From Sedimentisphaerales bacterium (GTDB lineage Bacteria > Planctomycetota > Phycisphaerae > Sedimentisphaerales > SM23-30): a DNA stretch of 64,000 bases. This document shows, one piece after another, positions 26,892 to 36,703 of this stretch. The notes beneath the pieces were generated by a model that saw only the letters and a list, made by a program, of their open reading frames with translations, searched no databases and had not been told where the DNA came from. Position 1 is the stretch's first letter. Every line of letters starts with the position of its first letter. Both the position numbers and the translations under genes were made by a program. The stretch lies in the NCBI GenBank assembly GCA_028281535.1, contig JANQJS010000002.1:1-64000 (forward strand), in the 5' to 3' direction.

Positions 26892-27222
26892 TGATACACA
26901 TTTAGATAAAGCTTTTGCCGCGTTGTCAGATCCGACGCGGCGAGCCATTGTTGCTCGGCTCGCTGAGGGGGATGCTTGTGTGACAAGCTTGGCTGAACCT
27001 TTTGGTATGTCATTGCCAGCGGTATCAAAACATTTAAGAGTGTTAGAACGAGCGGGTTTTTTGAAACGTACTAAAGAAGGCCGCGTGCATCGCTTGCATC
27101 TTCAGGCCAAACCGCTGCAATCTGCAATGGAGTGGATCAATCACTACCAGAAGTTCTGGACTCAGCAATTAGATTCCTTGGATGATTATTTAAAACAAAT
27201 GGACAATGAAAAACAGGAGTAA
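26878..27222 (+). CDS. ArsR-family winged-helix repressor
   Basis: 114 residues with the typical start MVKYYDTHLDKAFAALSDPTRRAIVARLAEGD and recognition helix MSLPAVSKHLRVLERAGFL. No metal-binding Cys cluster is seen, so it belongs with the non-metal ArsR members that precede AHSA1 genes. The start codon is inside the palindrome at 26864-26891, and no ribosome binding site is visible before it, so the mRNA may be leaderless or nearly so. The AHSA1 gene follows after 3 bases. Confidence 0.92.
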   Translation: MVKYYDTHLDKAFAALSDPTRRAIVARLAEGDACVTSLAEPFGMSLPAVSKHLRVLERAGFLKRTKEGRVHRLHLQAKPLQSAMEWINHYQKFWTQQLDSLDDYLKQMDNEKQE

Positions 27223-27225
27223 TAC

Positions 27226-27684
27226 ATGGTTACGCAAGATTCCTCAGCGGTAGATGTATTGGTATTGCGACGGACATATTCGACGTCGCGTGATGTTCTT
27301 TTTGACGTTTGGACACAACCAGAGCATTTGAAAAAATGGATGGGACCAAGTTATGATTATGAAGTTCCTGTTGCAGAAGTTGATTTAAAAGTGGGTGGTC
27401 AGTACAAAATGGCATTTGTTCATAAGGAAGGTAAAGAAGCTGTGGTTGCTGGGACATTTCAGGAAATTATAAAACCTGAAAAATTGGTTTATACCTGGAC
27501 TTGGCAAGAACCTAATGAGAATGCTGGGATTGAAACGTTAGTGACGGTTGAATTTATAGAAAAAGATAAGGGAACCGAATTGGTATTAACGCATCAACGA
27601 TTTGGAAGCGAAGAAATGCGTTTGGATCATTCCAAAGGTTGGATGGGCTGTTTTGATAAATTAGAAGATTATTTAAAAAATTAG
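27226..27684 (+). CDS. SRPBCC/AHSA1-domain protein
   Basis: 152 residues, a single START/Bet v1-like domain of the AHSA1 family: RRTYSTSRDVLFDVWTQPEHLKKWMGP at the start, VDLKVGGQYKMAF in the middle, WTWQEP and LTHQRFGSEEMRLDHSKGWMGCFDKLEDYL at the end. These proteins hold hydrophobic ligands in a deep cavity; the ligand is unknown. AGGAG precedes the ATG. It is co-transcribed with the ArsR gene, a very common pairing. Confidence 0.9.
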   Translation: MVTQDSSAVDVLVLRRTYSTSRDVLFDVWTQPEHLKKWMGPSYDYEVPVAEVDLKVGGQYKMAFVHKEGKEAVVAGTFQEIIKPEKLVYTWTWQEPNENAGIETLVTVEFIEKDKGTELVLTHQRFGSEEMRLDHSKGWMGCFDKLEDYLKN

Positions 27685-27771
27685 TTTACCTCGATTTGGT
27701 GTTTTGAGGTTATTTGTAAATGGTGTAATTATCGTCGGCAATGAATTGTCGACCTTCTCTGGAGATAAAGA

Positions 27772-28269
27772 ATGAAAGCGACTGATGTGATTCGTGCGGC
27801 ACTTGATATTAGTACTAACATGACTTTGCCTTTAATTGAAGATTTAAAAGAACATGCCATGGCGTTTCCCACTGCTAATGGTGGTAATCATGCTCTTTGG
27901 AATTTGGGACACTTGGCCTATAGTGAAGGTGGTTTGAATGAGTTGATGACAGGCGATCCAAATCCATTAGCCGAGTGGAAAGAATTGTTTGATATGGGAA
28001 CCACGCCAAGTGATGATGCGAGTAAATACCCATCTTTTGATGAAGTGATGCAAAAGTTTCATGAGTTGCGGGCGATTAATGTAAAGCTACTTGACTCATT
28101 GAGTGATGAAGATCTTGATCGGCCAAGCAAAAATGTGCCTGATGAATGGAAAGAAATGTTTGGTACCTATGGCCAATGTTTAATCATGATTGGCCTGCAT
28201 ATAATGCATCACCGAGGCCAAGTGGCAGACATTCGGCGTTCGTTGAAGAAAGAACCTATGATGGCATAA
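27772..28269 (+). CDS. DinB-family four-helix protein
   Basis: 165 residues with three metal-type histidines in the DinB/YfiT pattern: NHALWNLGHLAYSEGG near residue 40-55 and HIMHHRGQVADIRRSL near 143-158. Members are metal-dependent, often thiol transferases or of unknown role. GGAG lies before the ATG. It follows the AHSA1 gene by 87 bases, and its stop overlaps the start of the next gene. Confidence 0.85.
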   Translation: MKATDVIRAALDISTNMTLPLIEDLKEHAMAFPTANGGNHALWNLGHLAYSEGGLNELMTGDPNPLAEWKELFDMGTTPSDDASKYPSFDEVMQKFHELRAINVKLLDSLSDEDLDRPSKNVPDEWKEMFGTYGQCLIMIGLHIMHHRGQVADIRRSLKKEPMMA

Positions 28270-28706
28270 TGATTATTTTATTGATACATACTGCAGCCAC
28301 GCTTTATATGGCAGGGCTGATCTGGTTCGTTCAAATTGTTCACTACCCATTAATGAAGCATGTGGGGCGTGAACAATTTGTCGAATATGAAACTCAACAT
28401 ATGCGACTTACGAGTTATGTTGTGATTGTGCCCATGTTTGTTGAGTTAATTACAGGGTTTATATTAATTTGGAAACAGCCTGAACATATTTCATCTTGGC
28501 TGATTTATGTTTCATTTATACTACTTGTTACCATTTGGCTATCGACCTTTCTATCGCAAGTGAAATATCATAAACAATTACTCAATGGTTTTAATGAACG
28601 GTCTCATCAATTATTGGTGAAAATCAATTGGGTAAGGACGGTTAGTTGGTCTCTTCGAAGTATGCTTGTTTGTTATATGATCTACACAACCTCAAAATCA
28701 CTTTAA
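28269..28706 (+). CDS. four-segment membrane protein, unknown
   Basis: 145 residues from ATG 28269, which shares one base with the DinB stop (TAATG). Four hydrophobic segments: 1-22, about 50-70 (YVVIVPMFVELITGFILIW), 80-100 and 120-140. Charged loops contain HYPLMKHVGREQF and QVKYHKQLL. I do not recognise the family. Tight coupling suggests it works with the DinB protein in the ArsR-controlled unit. Confidence 0.7.
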   Translation: MIILLIHTAATLYMAGLIWFVQIVHYPLMKHVGREQFVEYETQHMRLTSYVVIVPMFVELITGFILIWKQPEHISSWLIYVSFILLVTIWLSTFLSQVKYHKQLLNGFNERSHQLLVKINWVRTVSWSLRSMLVCYMIYTTSKSL

Positions 28707-28746
28707 TAAATAAGTCTGGGGGGTAAGCCTAAGCTTAGAGATTTTA

Positions 28747-29880
28747 CTAGTTACAAAGTGCGAGTAGTACGCCGGCAGCGACGGTGGAGCCGATGACACC
28801 AGCAACATTTGGTCCCATGGCGTGCATGAGCATAAAATTGTGGGGATTTTCTTCGAGGCCAATTTTATTGACCACACGAGCGGACATGGGAACAGCTGAA
28901 ACACCGGCTGCTCCGATAAGTGGGTTGATATTATCTTTTGATACTTTGTTCATCAGCTTGGCTAAGAGTACACCGCACGCCGTTCCAATGGTGAATGCGA
29001 CAAGCCCTAATGCAAGTATGACAAGTGTTTCTGGTTTGAGAAAATGAACCGCCTCCAATTTAGAGCCGATCGATAGTCCAAGCATGATCGTCACAAGATT
29101 AATCATTTCATTTTGTAATGAATTGGATAGTCGATCAGCTACGCCAGATTCTTTGATCAGATTACCGAACATCAGTGCACCAATCAGTGGCGTTGCAGAA
29201 GGTAAGAGCAAAATGCACAAACCAAGAACGAGTAGAGGAAAAATAATTTTTTCAACTTTGTGCACATGACGCAATTGTTTCATTTCGATCTGTCGTTCCT
29301 GCTTTGTTGTGAGCAGTCGCATGATGGGCGGTTGAATAATCGGAACAAGTGCCATGTATGAATAGGCTGCAACCGCGATGGCGCCTAATATATCTGGTGA
29401 CAACTTGGATGCTAAATAAATGGCAGTTGGTCCATCAGCCCCTCCGATGATTCCAATAGCACAAGCATCTTGAATCGTAAAGCTTAGGCCTGGAACAAGA
29501 TCACTTAATACAAGAACACCTATTAATGTCGTAAAAATACCAAACTGTGCAGCGGCCCCCAGCAAAGATGTTTTTGGATTGGCGAGTAGTGGACCAAAAT
29601 CGGTCATCGCGCCAACGCCCATAAATATAAGCAGTGGAAATAATCCTGTCTCAATACCAAAACCGTAAAATATTCCAAGCAGTCCTTCAGGTCCGGCAAT
29701 ACCGGCGACAGGAATATTTGCTAGGATGCCTCCGAAGCCAATGGGTAAAAGCAATAGTGGCTCAAATTTCTTTTTGATGGCTAAATAGATGAGGACTAGT
29801 CCAACGACGATCATCGCTAAATTGCTAAACTCAAAATTGGCAATACCCGTTGCGGCCCAAAGCTTTTCAATACTATCCAA
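28747..29880 (-). CDS. oadB: sodium-translocating decarboxylase beta subunit
   Basis: Inner-membrane carboxybiotin decarboxylase that couples loss of CO2 to sodium export. 377 residues with about nine to eleven hydrophobic segments. Family signatures: [27 protein letters not shown], then [43 protein letters not shown], then [10 protein letters not shown] and [14 protein letters not shown]. The GGADGPT and PP loops hold the sodium-site residues. Last gene of the oadG-oadA-oadB operon. Confidence 0.95.
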   Translation of the reverse strand: MDSIEKLWAATGIANFEFSNLAMIVVGLVLIYLAIKKKFEPLLLLPIGFGGILANIPVAGIAGPEGLLGIFYGFGIETGLFPLLIFMGVGAMTDFGPLLANPKTSLLGAAAQFGIFTTLIGVLVLSDLVPGLSFTIQDACAIGIIGGADGPTAIYLASKLSPDILGAIAVAAYSYMALVPIIQPPIMRLLTTKQERQIEMKQLRHVHKVEKIIFPLLVLGLCILLLPSATPLIGALMFGNLIKESGVADRLSNSLQNEMINLVTIMLGLSIGSKLEAVHFLKPETLVILALGLVAFTIGTACGVLLAKLMNKVSKDNINPLIGAAGVSAVPMSARVVNKIGLEENPHNFMLMHAMGPNVAGVIGSTVAAGVLLALCN

Positions 29881-29891
29881 AATTATTTTCC

Positions 29892-31676
29892 TTAACCTAT
29901 GCGGACCAATGTTTGGCCGGCGGTGATTTGGTCGCCAACGGAGACTGGAATATCGCTAATGGTTCCTGAGGCGTTGGATTTAATTTCGCTTTCCATTTTC
30001 ATCGCTTCGACAATCATCAATACGTCGCCTTCTTTTATCATGTCACCAATGTTAACTAATACTTTAACCACGGCGCCAGGTAGTTGTGAGATAATTTCCT
30101 TACTGCCCGTTGATGATGAAGGCGTTAATGTTGCTTTCTTACCTTGTTGTATATCGATGTTATATGACTTGCCATTGACATTGGCATTATTGCCATCAAT
30201 CGTGACATTGTATTGGCGATTATTCACGGTAACGGCATAGGCTTTTGGACCAGTGGTTGTGTCTTCTTTTTTCTCAATTTTTCGAACACTCGTTTTTGCC
30301 TCACCTTTGAGAAAAGCAATTCCTTTATCTCCACACGCGGCGACAATAAAAATATGTTCGTCCGTGATTTCCAGATTATTATCTTCTAATAATTTTTTTG
30401 CTCGTTGACTGCCTTTGGTGGGGTCTTGATTATTTAATTCTAAAGGGTCAGCCGTTGTTGGCTTGAGTCCCATTTTTTCTGATGCGAGTTTGACAATCTC
30501 AGGATCGGGTGGAACAGGTGTTTTTCCAAAATAGCCGAGGACCATTTTCCCATAGCCATCGGCAAATTTTTCCCATGGTCCAAACATGACATTATTGAAT
30601 GCTTGTTGAAAATAAAATTGTGATACAGGTGTGACTGACGTACCAAAACCACCCACACGAACGGTTTCTTCCATCGCGCTGATCACTTCAGCATATTTAT
30701 TCATGATATTATTATCACGCATCATTTGTGTATTTGCCGTTAATGCACCACCTGGCATCGGAGACCATGGAATGAGTGGTTCAACCATTGTTGCTTCAGG
30801 TGGAATAAAATAATCTTTCATACAATCTTTAAAGACTGCTTCGGCCACCATGACTTTGTCGATGTCGCAATCTAATTCATAATCGGTGCCGCGAAGTGCG
30901 TGCCACATGGTTGCAATATCCGGTTGTGATGTTCCACCAGAACATGGTGCCATGGATAAATCGATACCATCGGCTCCTGCATCGAGTGCGGCTTGGTAAG
31001 CGGCAATCGATGTGCCAGCTGTTTCGTGTGTATGAACACGAATGTGTGTGCCATCGGGTAATTTTTGTCGTGCTTGTTTAATTGTTTCATAAACTTTCGA
31101 AGGGATGGCTGTGCCGCTGGCATCTTTAAAACAAACAGAGGTAAATGGAATATCTGCATCAAGAATTTGTTGCAACGTATCCATATAGAATTCAGGCGTG
31201 TGAGCTCCTGTGCAGTCCGGAGGCAGTTCCATCATGGTAACAACCACTTCGTGATTGAGGCCGGCGTTGGTAATACATTGTCCTGAATAAATCAAATTAT
31301 TGACATCATTCAGTGCATCAAAATTTCGAATGGTCGTCATGCCATGCTTCTTAAACATTTTGGCATGTAAGTCAATAATATCTGAAGGTTGTGAGTCTAA
31401 TGCGACGACATTGATTCCGCGAGACAGTGTCTGTAAATTGGCGTCAGGCCCGACGGTTTCGCGAAAAGTATCCATCATATCAAACGCGTCTTCGTTGCAA
31501 TAAAAATAGAGCGATTGAAATCTTGCGCCACCACCTGCTTCAAAGTGTGTAATTCCGGCATCGCAAGCTGCTTGAAGTGCAGGGAGAAAATCTTTAGTAA
31601 AGACTCGTGCACCAAAAACGGATTGGAAGCCATCTCGAAATGCGGTGTTCATGACTTTTACACTTTTTTTAGCCAA
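29892..31676 (-). CDS. oadA: oxaloacetate decarboxylase alpha subunit-like biotin carboxyltransferase
   Basis: Transfers the carboxyl group of a 2-oxoacid (oxaloacetate expected) to biotin. 594 residues: carboxyltransferase TIM barrel with [16 protein letters not shown] at the start and [38 protein letters not shown] (metal-binding HTHET), a PYC/OADA middle domain, a linker, and the biotinyl domain with VEAMKMES; Lys560 should carry biotin. Same transcript as oadG and oadB. Biotinylation is probably done by the divergent birA product. A pyruvate carboxylase B-subunit role is less likely because oadB and oadG are adjacent. Confidence 0.93.
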   Translation of the reverse strand: MAKKSVKVMNTAFRDGFQSVFGARVFTKDFLPALQAACDAGITHFEAGGGARFQSLYFYCNEDAFDMMDTFRETVGPDANLQTLSRGINVVALDSQPSDIIDLHAKMFKKHGMTTIRNFDALNDVNNLIYSGQCITNAGLNHEVVVTMMELPPDCTGAHTPEFYMDTLQQILDADIPFTSVCFKDASGTAIPSKVYETIKQARQKLPDGTHIRVHTHETAGTSIAAYQAALDAGADGIDLSMAPCSGGTSQPDIATMWHALRGTDYELDCDIDKVMVAEAVFKDCMKDYFIPPEATMVEPLIPWSPMPGGALTANTQMMRDNNIMNKYAEVISAMEETVRVGGFGTSVTPVSQFYFQQAFNNVMFGPWEKFADGYGKMVLGYFGKTPVPPDPEIVKLASEKMGLKPTTADPLELNNQDPTKGSQRAKKLLEDNNLEITDEHIFIVAACGDKGIAFLKGEAKTSVRKIEKKEDTTTGPKAYAVTVNNRQYNVTIDGNNANVNGKSYNIDIQQGKKATLTPSSSTGSKEIISQLPGAVVKVLVNIGDMIKEGDVLMIVEAMKMESEIKSNASGTISDIPVSVGDQITAGQTLVRIG

Positions 31677-31694
31677 GATAGAATTCCTTATAGA

Positions 31695-31901
31695 TCATTC
31701 TTTTTTTGATTTAATAGCTGCAAAGATAGCGGCAATTTCTGCTAAGTCGTCTTGAGATTTAGAAGAAGGCAATTCTTCTGTAAATAGATGGGATACTTTT
31801 CCGATGATGAAGGAGGAAAGCGTCATTACGCACAACAGGAGTGTGAGAAAAAGAAACACGACGGTCATGCCTATCAGCATGAATTTTAAGCCTTCGATCA
31901 T
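31695..31901 (-). CDS. oadG: decarboxylase gamma subunit (OadG family)
   Basis: 68 residues, one N-terminal membrane helix (about 5-30, FMLIGMTVVFLFLTLLLCVMTLSSF) and a short cytosolic tail ending EIAAIFAAIKSKKE, the typical OadG layout of membrane anchor and assembly subunit. First gene of the operon; AAGAGA precedes the ATG. The family is short and variable, so the call leans on position before oadA. Confidence 0.82.
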   Translation of the reverse strand: MIEGLKFMLIGMTVVFLFLTLLLCVMTLSSFIIGKVSHLFTEELPSSKSQDDLAEIAAIFAAIKSKKE

Positions 31902-32144
31902 AGTAAGTCTCTTTTTTAATAAACCATTAAAAGTTTAAATTAAAAAATTGAATCATGCAATAAAAATGATTTTAGGTTATAATAAACCCTGAGATATAAG
32001 ATGTAAGTGAGCGTGTGTATAATGGCAAATCCTAACATTTGTACTTTTTTATGAATAGTGATTGTTGCTATCTCAACTCTGACGCCTATAAATTCTTTAT
32101 TCATAGGACTGCGAGTATCTCATTCATAGTTAAGGTTCCATCGC
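31902..32144. promoter_or_regulatory. divergent promoter region between oadG and birA
   Basis: 243 AT-rich bases with no gene seen. On the minus strand a TTGCAT and a TAAACT box with 17-base spacing lie before oadG, a plausible but weak promoter. No clear BirA-type operator palindrome was recognised. Confidence 0.35.
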
Positions 32145-32888
32145 ATGAAATTTGAGAAGATACATTGGTTTGAGTCTCTGGAATCCACAAATCGACATCT
32201 TGCAGTCATGCTCGAGGAGAAGTCATCATTAAAATCTGGAACCGTGATCGCCGCTCGTCAGCAGACCAAAGGTTTGGGTCGCGATAATCGACATTGGATT
32301 TCAACATCAAATAAGGATTTGGCTTTTTCATTTTTTCTTAACCTGGCGATCCCAGAACAAGCTTTACTATCTCTACCATTAGTCACCGGCTTAGCCGTGT
32401 CGCAGGTTTTAGATTCGATTAATATCAAGAATCATCTTAAATGGCCCAATGATGTTTTGGTTAATGGCGCTAAGATTTGTGGAATACTCTCCCATCAAGT
32501 GCAATCACATCATGATGAATTGGTTGCTGCGATTGTGGGGATTGGTTTAAATGTTAATATGAATCAGGATCAAGCGGATCAGATTGATCAGCTAGCGACG
32601 TCTGTTTTTATTGAATCTGGCCAAGAGCATGAGGTTGATTTACTTCTCGATGCTATTATACATCAACTAGAGATTGTAATACCTATTTGGCAGCTAAGTG
32701 GTTTTAGGCAGTTTCGAGCTAGTTGGCTTGAACGATTTTCTCAATTGGGTAAATTGGTTACGATTAGGAATCAAAGAGGACTATTTGAGGGAGTCGCCAA
32801 GGATATTGGGGAAAATGGGGAATTAATCTTGCAAGATTCTCAAGGCAATTTGCAATCTATCTGGGCTGGTGACCTGTTGGTTCAATAG
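32145..32888 (+). CDS. birA: biotin--[biotin carboxyl-carrier protein] ligase
   Basis: Activates biotin with ATP and attaches it to the carrier lysine. 247 residues containing the catalytic domain SLESTNRHLAVML, GTVIAARQQTKGLGRDNRHWIS (biotinyl-AMP loop), LKWPNDVLVNGAKICGIL and GIGLNVNM, then the small SH3-like C-terminal domain. It lacks the N-terminal DNA-binding helix of E. coli BirA, so it should be a pure ligase. Divergent from the biotin-dependent decarboxylase operon, whose alpha subunit is its likely substrate. Confidence 0.93.
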   Translation: MKFEKIHWFESLESTNRHLAVMLEEKSSLKSGTVIAARQQTKGLGRDNRHWISTSNKDLAFSFFLNLAIPEQALLSLPLVTGLAVSQVLDSINIKNHLKWPNDVLVNGAKICGILSHQVQSHHDELVAAIVGIGLNVNMNQDQADQIDQLATSVFIESGQEHEVDLLLDAIIHQLEIVIPIWQLSGFRQFRASWLERFSQLGKLVTIRNQRGLFEGVAKDIGENGELILQDSQGNLQSIWAGDLLVQ

Positions 32889-33231
32889 GCGGTAAGTGAT
32901 TATATATAAAAGGAATACGTTTTATTCACCCACTTCCGGGGGCAGGGTTATATTAGTCTGTCAGCTTGGCAGAAAATAGGTATTTTATACCAAATTTTGT
33001 CAGTATGGCAGACGGCTGTGTTGTGATTAATCTATAGGGCGGAAAATATTTGGGCATTTTTAAGCTTGGTGAATGCCATAAGTATTTTTGGTATAGTAGA
33101 TTAAGTGTTGATCTGAGTCGACTTGTCTTGTAGCGATTGTTCCTGTTTCTGATTGGCATATCCTTTGCTTATAACAAACTATATGTAAGTAGATGAATTA
33201 CGTTTACGCAGACTGAATAAAGGAAAATGGG
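32889..33231. promoter_or_regulatory. control region upstream of the receiver-groES-groEL operon
   Basis: 343 bases without a supported gene. A 15-base sequence occurs twice with two mismatches: TGTCAGCTTGGCAGA at 32959-32973 and TGTCAGTATGGCAGA at 32998-33012, 39 bases apart; each is itself an imperfect inverted repeat. GGTAT/ATACC (32979-32991) lies between them. A CIRCE element (TTAGCACTC-N9-GAGTGCTAA) was looked for and not seen. TATAGT at 33092-33097 is a possible -10 box. Confidence 0.45.
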
Positions 33232-33753
33232 ATGACTCCCGCTATACCAGAATCAGAAAATGTGAATGTCTTGATCAGCGATGCCAATTGGGCATGGCCT
33301 CAGGCGGTGGAAAAGATTTTCCAGCCTCGGGGCGTGAATGCTCTTGTTGCTGAGAATGGTGCCGATGTGGTTCAGTTGGTGCACCATAACAAGATTCACT
33401 TGGCGATTTTGGATATGGGATTGGATGAATTCTCCGGTATGCAGACATTGCGACGGATCCGACAGTATGACCATCGACTGCCCTGCATTCTTTTAGCTCA
33501 GCATGTTGATAATCGATTGCTGGCAGAAGCTCTCGGGCTTCATGCAAATTCTGTTATGGCAAAGCCAGTGGATTTGAAGTTATTGGAAAATCAAATTGAT
33601 CGATTATTTGTCAAAAATTATGCGAGCAATATATTCTCTGCTGCCATTGAAGTTGAAGTAAAATCCCAAGCGGATTTAAAAAATAAATTAACAAAAAGAT
33701 TTTCAACAGTCATTAAATGGTCTTTTAAGAAAAATGAAAGGAGCGATAGTTAA
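33232..33753 (+). CDS. stand-alone receiver-domain protein encoded directly before groES
   Basis: 173 residues. The receiver fold spans about 10-125, with phosphoacceptor Asp61 (LAILDMGLD) and Lys111 (MAKPVD). The acidic pocket has only Asp17, and the conserved Thr/Ser after strand 4 is Ala89 (ILLAQ), so signalling may be altered. The basic C-terminal tail of about 45 residues is not a known output domain. AGGAAAATGGG precedes the ATG. Its stop codon touches the groES ATG with no spacer, and the groES ribosome site lies inside this gene, so the two are translationally coupled. The cognate kinase is not in the window. Confidence 0.85.
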   Translation: MTPAIPESENVNVLISDANWAWPQAVEKIFQPRGVNALVAENGADVVQLVHHNKIHLAILDMGLDEFSGMQTLRRIRQYDHRLPCILLAQHVDNRLLAEALGLHANSVMAKPVDLKLLENQIDRLFVKNYASNIFSAAIEVEVKSQADLKNKLTKRFSTVIKWSFKKNERSDS

Positions 33754-34041
33754 ATGAAGCTCAGACCTCTAGGTGATAAGGTTGTCATTAAACGCCTTGA
33801 AGCAGAATCAGTCACATCAGGTGGTATTGTATTGCCTGAATCCGCCAAAGAAAAACCACGCAAAGGAAAAGTGGTTTCTGTTGGCGATGGTAAACTCTTA
33901 AAGGATGGATCCCGCGGTGAATTGCAAGTCAAGAAAGGTGATGTCGTTTTATTTTCATCTTATGGCGGCACCGAAATCAAATTGGATGGCGAAGAAATAT
34001 TAATCATGGATGAATCAGATATTCTGGCCGTTTTAGGTTAA
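33754..34041 (+). CDS. groES: co-chaperonin GroES
   Basis: Lid of the GroEL chamber. 95 residues with [16 protein letters not shown] at the start, [23 protein letters not shown] (mobile loop), and [31 protein letters not shown] at the end, a full-length match to the family. The ribosome site AAAGGAG lies in the end of the receiver gene. groEL follows after 55 bases. Confidence 0.97.
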   Translation: MKLRPLGDKVVIKRLEAESVTSGGIVLPESAKEKPRKGKVVSVGDGKLLKDGSRGELQVKKGDVVLFSSYGGTEIKLDGEEILIMDESDILAVLG

Positions 34042-34075
34042 TTATAAATAGACACTATTCATATTTTATAAATAG

Positions 34076-35734
<1,659 letters not shown>

Positions 35735-35747
35735 GTATTCGATATTT

Positions 35748-35782
35748 AAGGGCGTTCGTATTATTCGAGCGCCCTTTTTTTA
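35748..35782 (+). terminator. rho-independent terminator of groEL
   Basis: GGGCGTTCG and CGAGCGCCC form a GC-rich stem with one G.T pair around TATTATT, followed by TTTTTTTAT. Confidence 0.9.
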
Positions 35783-35807
35783 TACCTGTATAAATAAGGA
35801 GACTCTC

Positions 35808-36083
35808 ATGTTTGTACAAATGAATCAAATGGGACGAAGCGGGATTAAGTGGCTAGTCATGTTTTCTTTGTTTTTGATTCTCATGGGAGTGTTAATGCTG
35901 AAGTTTCCAGAAGTGCTTGCCTTAATCGTTTCAAGTATCTTTTTTCTGATTGCTTTTATCAGTTTAAATTTCGCCTGGAAATTGTATCGACTATCAAAAA
36001 ATGTTCAATCATATCAGCAGCAGCAGTCGCAGAAACATTCACACACACACGTTGAAGTGATTGATGTCGATGAAGTAAAGTAG
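35808..36083 (+). CDS. small membrane protein with a Gln/His-rich tail
   Basis: 91 residues from ATG 35808, with AAGGAGA 4 bases before it. Two hydrophobic segments (about 12-32, IKWLVMFSLFLILMGVLML, and 35-58) form a hairpin. The cytosolic tail reads QQQQSQKHSHTHVEVIDVDEV. The His-x-His run could bind metal. Family not recognised, though the first half resembles small DUF-type membrane proteins. It starts 26 bases after the groEL terminator. Confidence 0.7.
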   Translation: MFVQMNQMGRSGIKWLVMFSLFLILMGVLMLKFPEVLALIVSSIFFLIAFISLNFAWKLYRLSKNVQSYQQQQSQKHSHTHVEVIDVDEVK

Positions 36084-36090
36084 AAATCGA

Positions 36091-36519
36091 TTAAACGCCA
36101 GCCGGCTGTGTTTGCTGAGCAATGGCATGTTGGATCAGATTGATCACGGCATCAATTAAAAAGGGTTTTGGGAGAAAATGATCGTACCCATTTTTTAAAG
36201 CCTTTTCTTGCTCGCCGATACCATAAAAAATTGAAATGGCAATAAAGGCAATCGGTGATTCACCTTTTGCTTCACGGATCTGCTTAACCAGGTCAATGCC
36301 TTCCATGTCAGAAAACTTTAGGTCCATTAATGCGACTTGAATACCCGGATTCTCTTTGATGATGTCCAGTGCTTCCTGGCCTGTAGATGCAACAGCGACA
36401 TCGGCACCTTGTTCATTGAATACCTCAACGAGACGGTCGGTGCATTCTTTATCTTCATCTACCAAGAGAATTTGATATGAAAATAATTGACCACGTTTTA
36501 TAACTTTTGTTCCTAGCAT
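36091..36519 (-). CDS. stand-alone response-regulator receiver protein
   Basis: 142 residues, one canonical receiver domain (about 15-135): acidic pair Asp21/Glu22 in LLVDEDK, phosphoacceptor Asp66 in ALMDLKF, Ser96 in IAISIF and Lys118 in FLPKPF. No output domain, so it is of the CheY/Spo0F type and acts by protein contact. It converges with the small membrane gene and is 184 bases downstream of the AAA ATPase gene on the same strand. A kinase is not in the window. Confidence 0.9.
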   Translation of the reverse strand: MLGTKVIKRGQLFSYQILLVDEDKECTDRLVEVFNEQGADVAVASTGQEALDIIKENPGIQVALMDLKFSDMEGIDLVKQIREAKGESPIAFIAISIFYGIGEQEKALKNGYDHFLPKPFLIDAVINLIQHAIAQQTQPAGV

Positions 36520-36703
36520 AGGCTTTGACTCAACTTATAAACTATAAGATTTAGTTCTAACACAAGCAAGGTCCGATAATCGCAATTGCGACATCAAATC
36601 CATATATTTATTTTCGACAATTTCCTGCTAAGAGTTGAGCTTACCGGATAATGATTCAGCGTTTTATACATATATATTGAATCTATTTTCAGAATTTAAT
36701 TGG

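Noticed and set aside
32953-33159. 68-codon reverse frame upstream of the receiver gene
   Set aside because: It lies over the control region with repeats and has no coding signals.
32889-33231. CIRCE element for groESL
   Set aside because: No TTAGCACTC-N9-GAGTGCTAA or close variant was seen.
36001-36060. CAG/CA-rich run in the small membrane gene as a microsatellite
   Set aside because: It is short, and it encodes the Gln/His-rich tail in frame with the gene.
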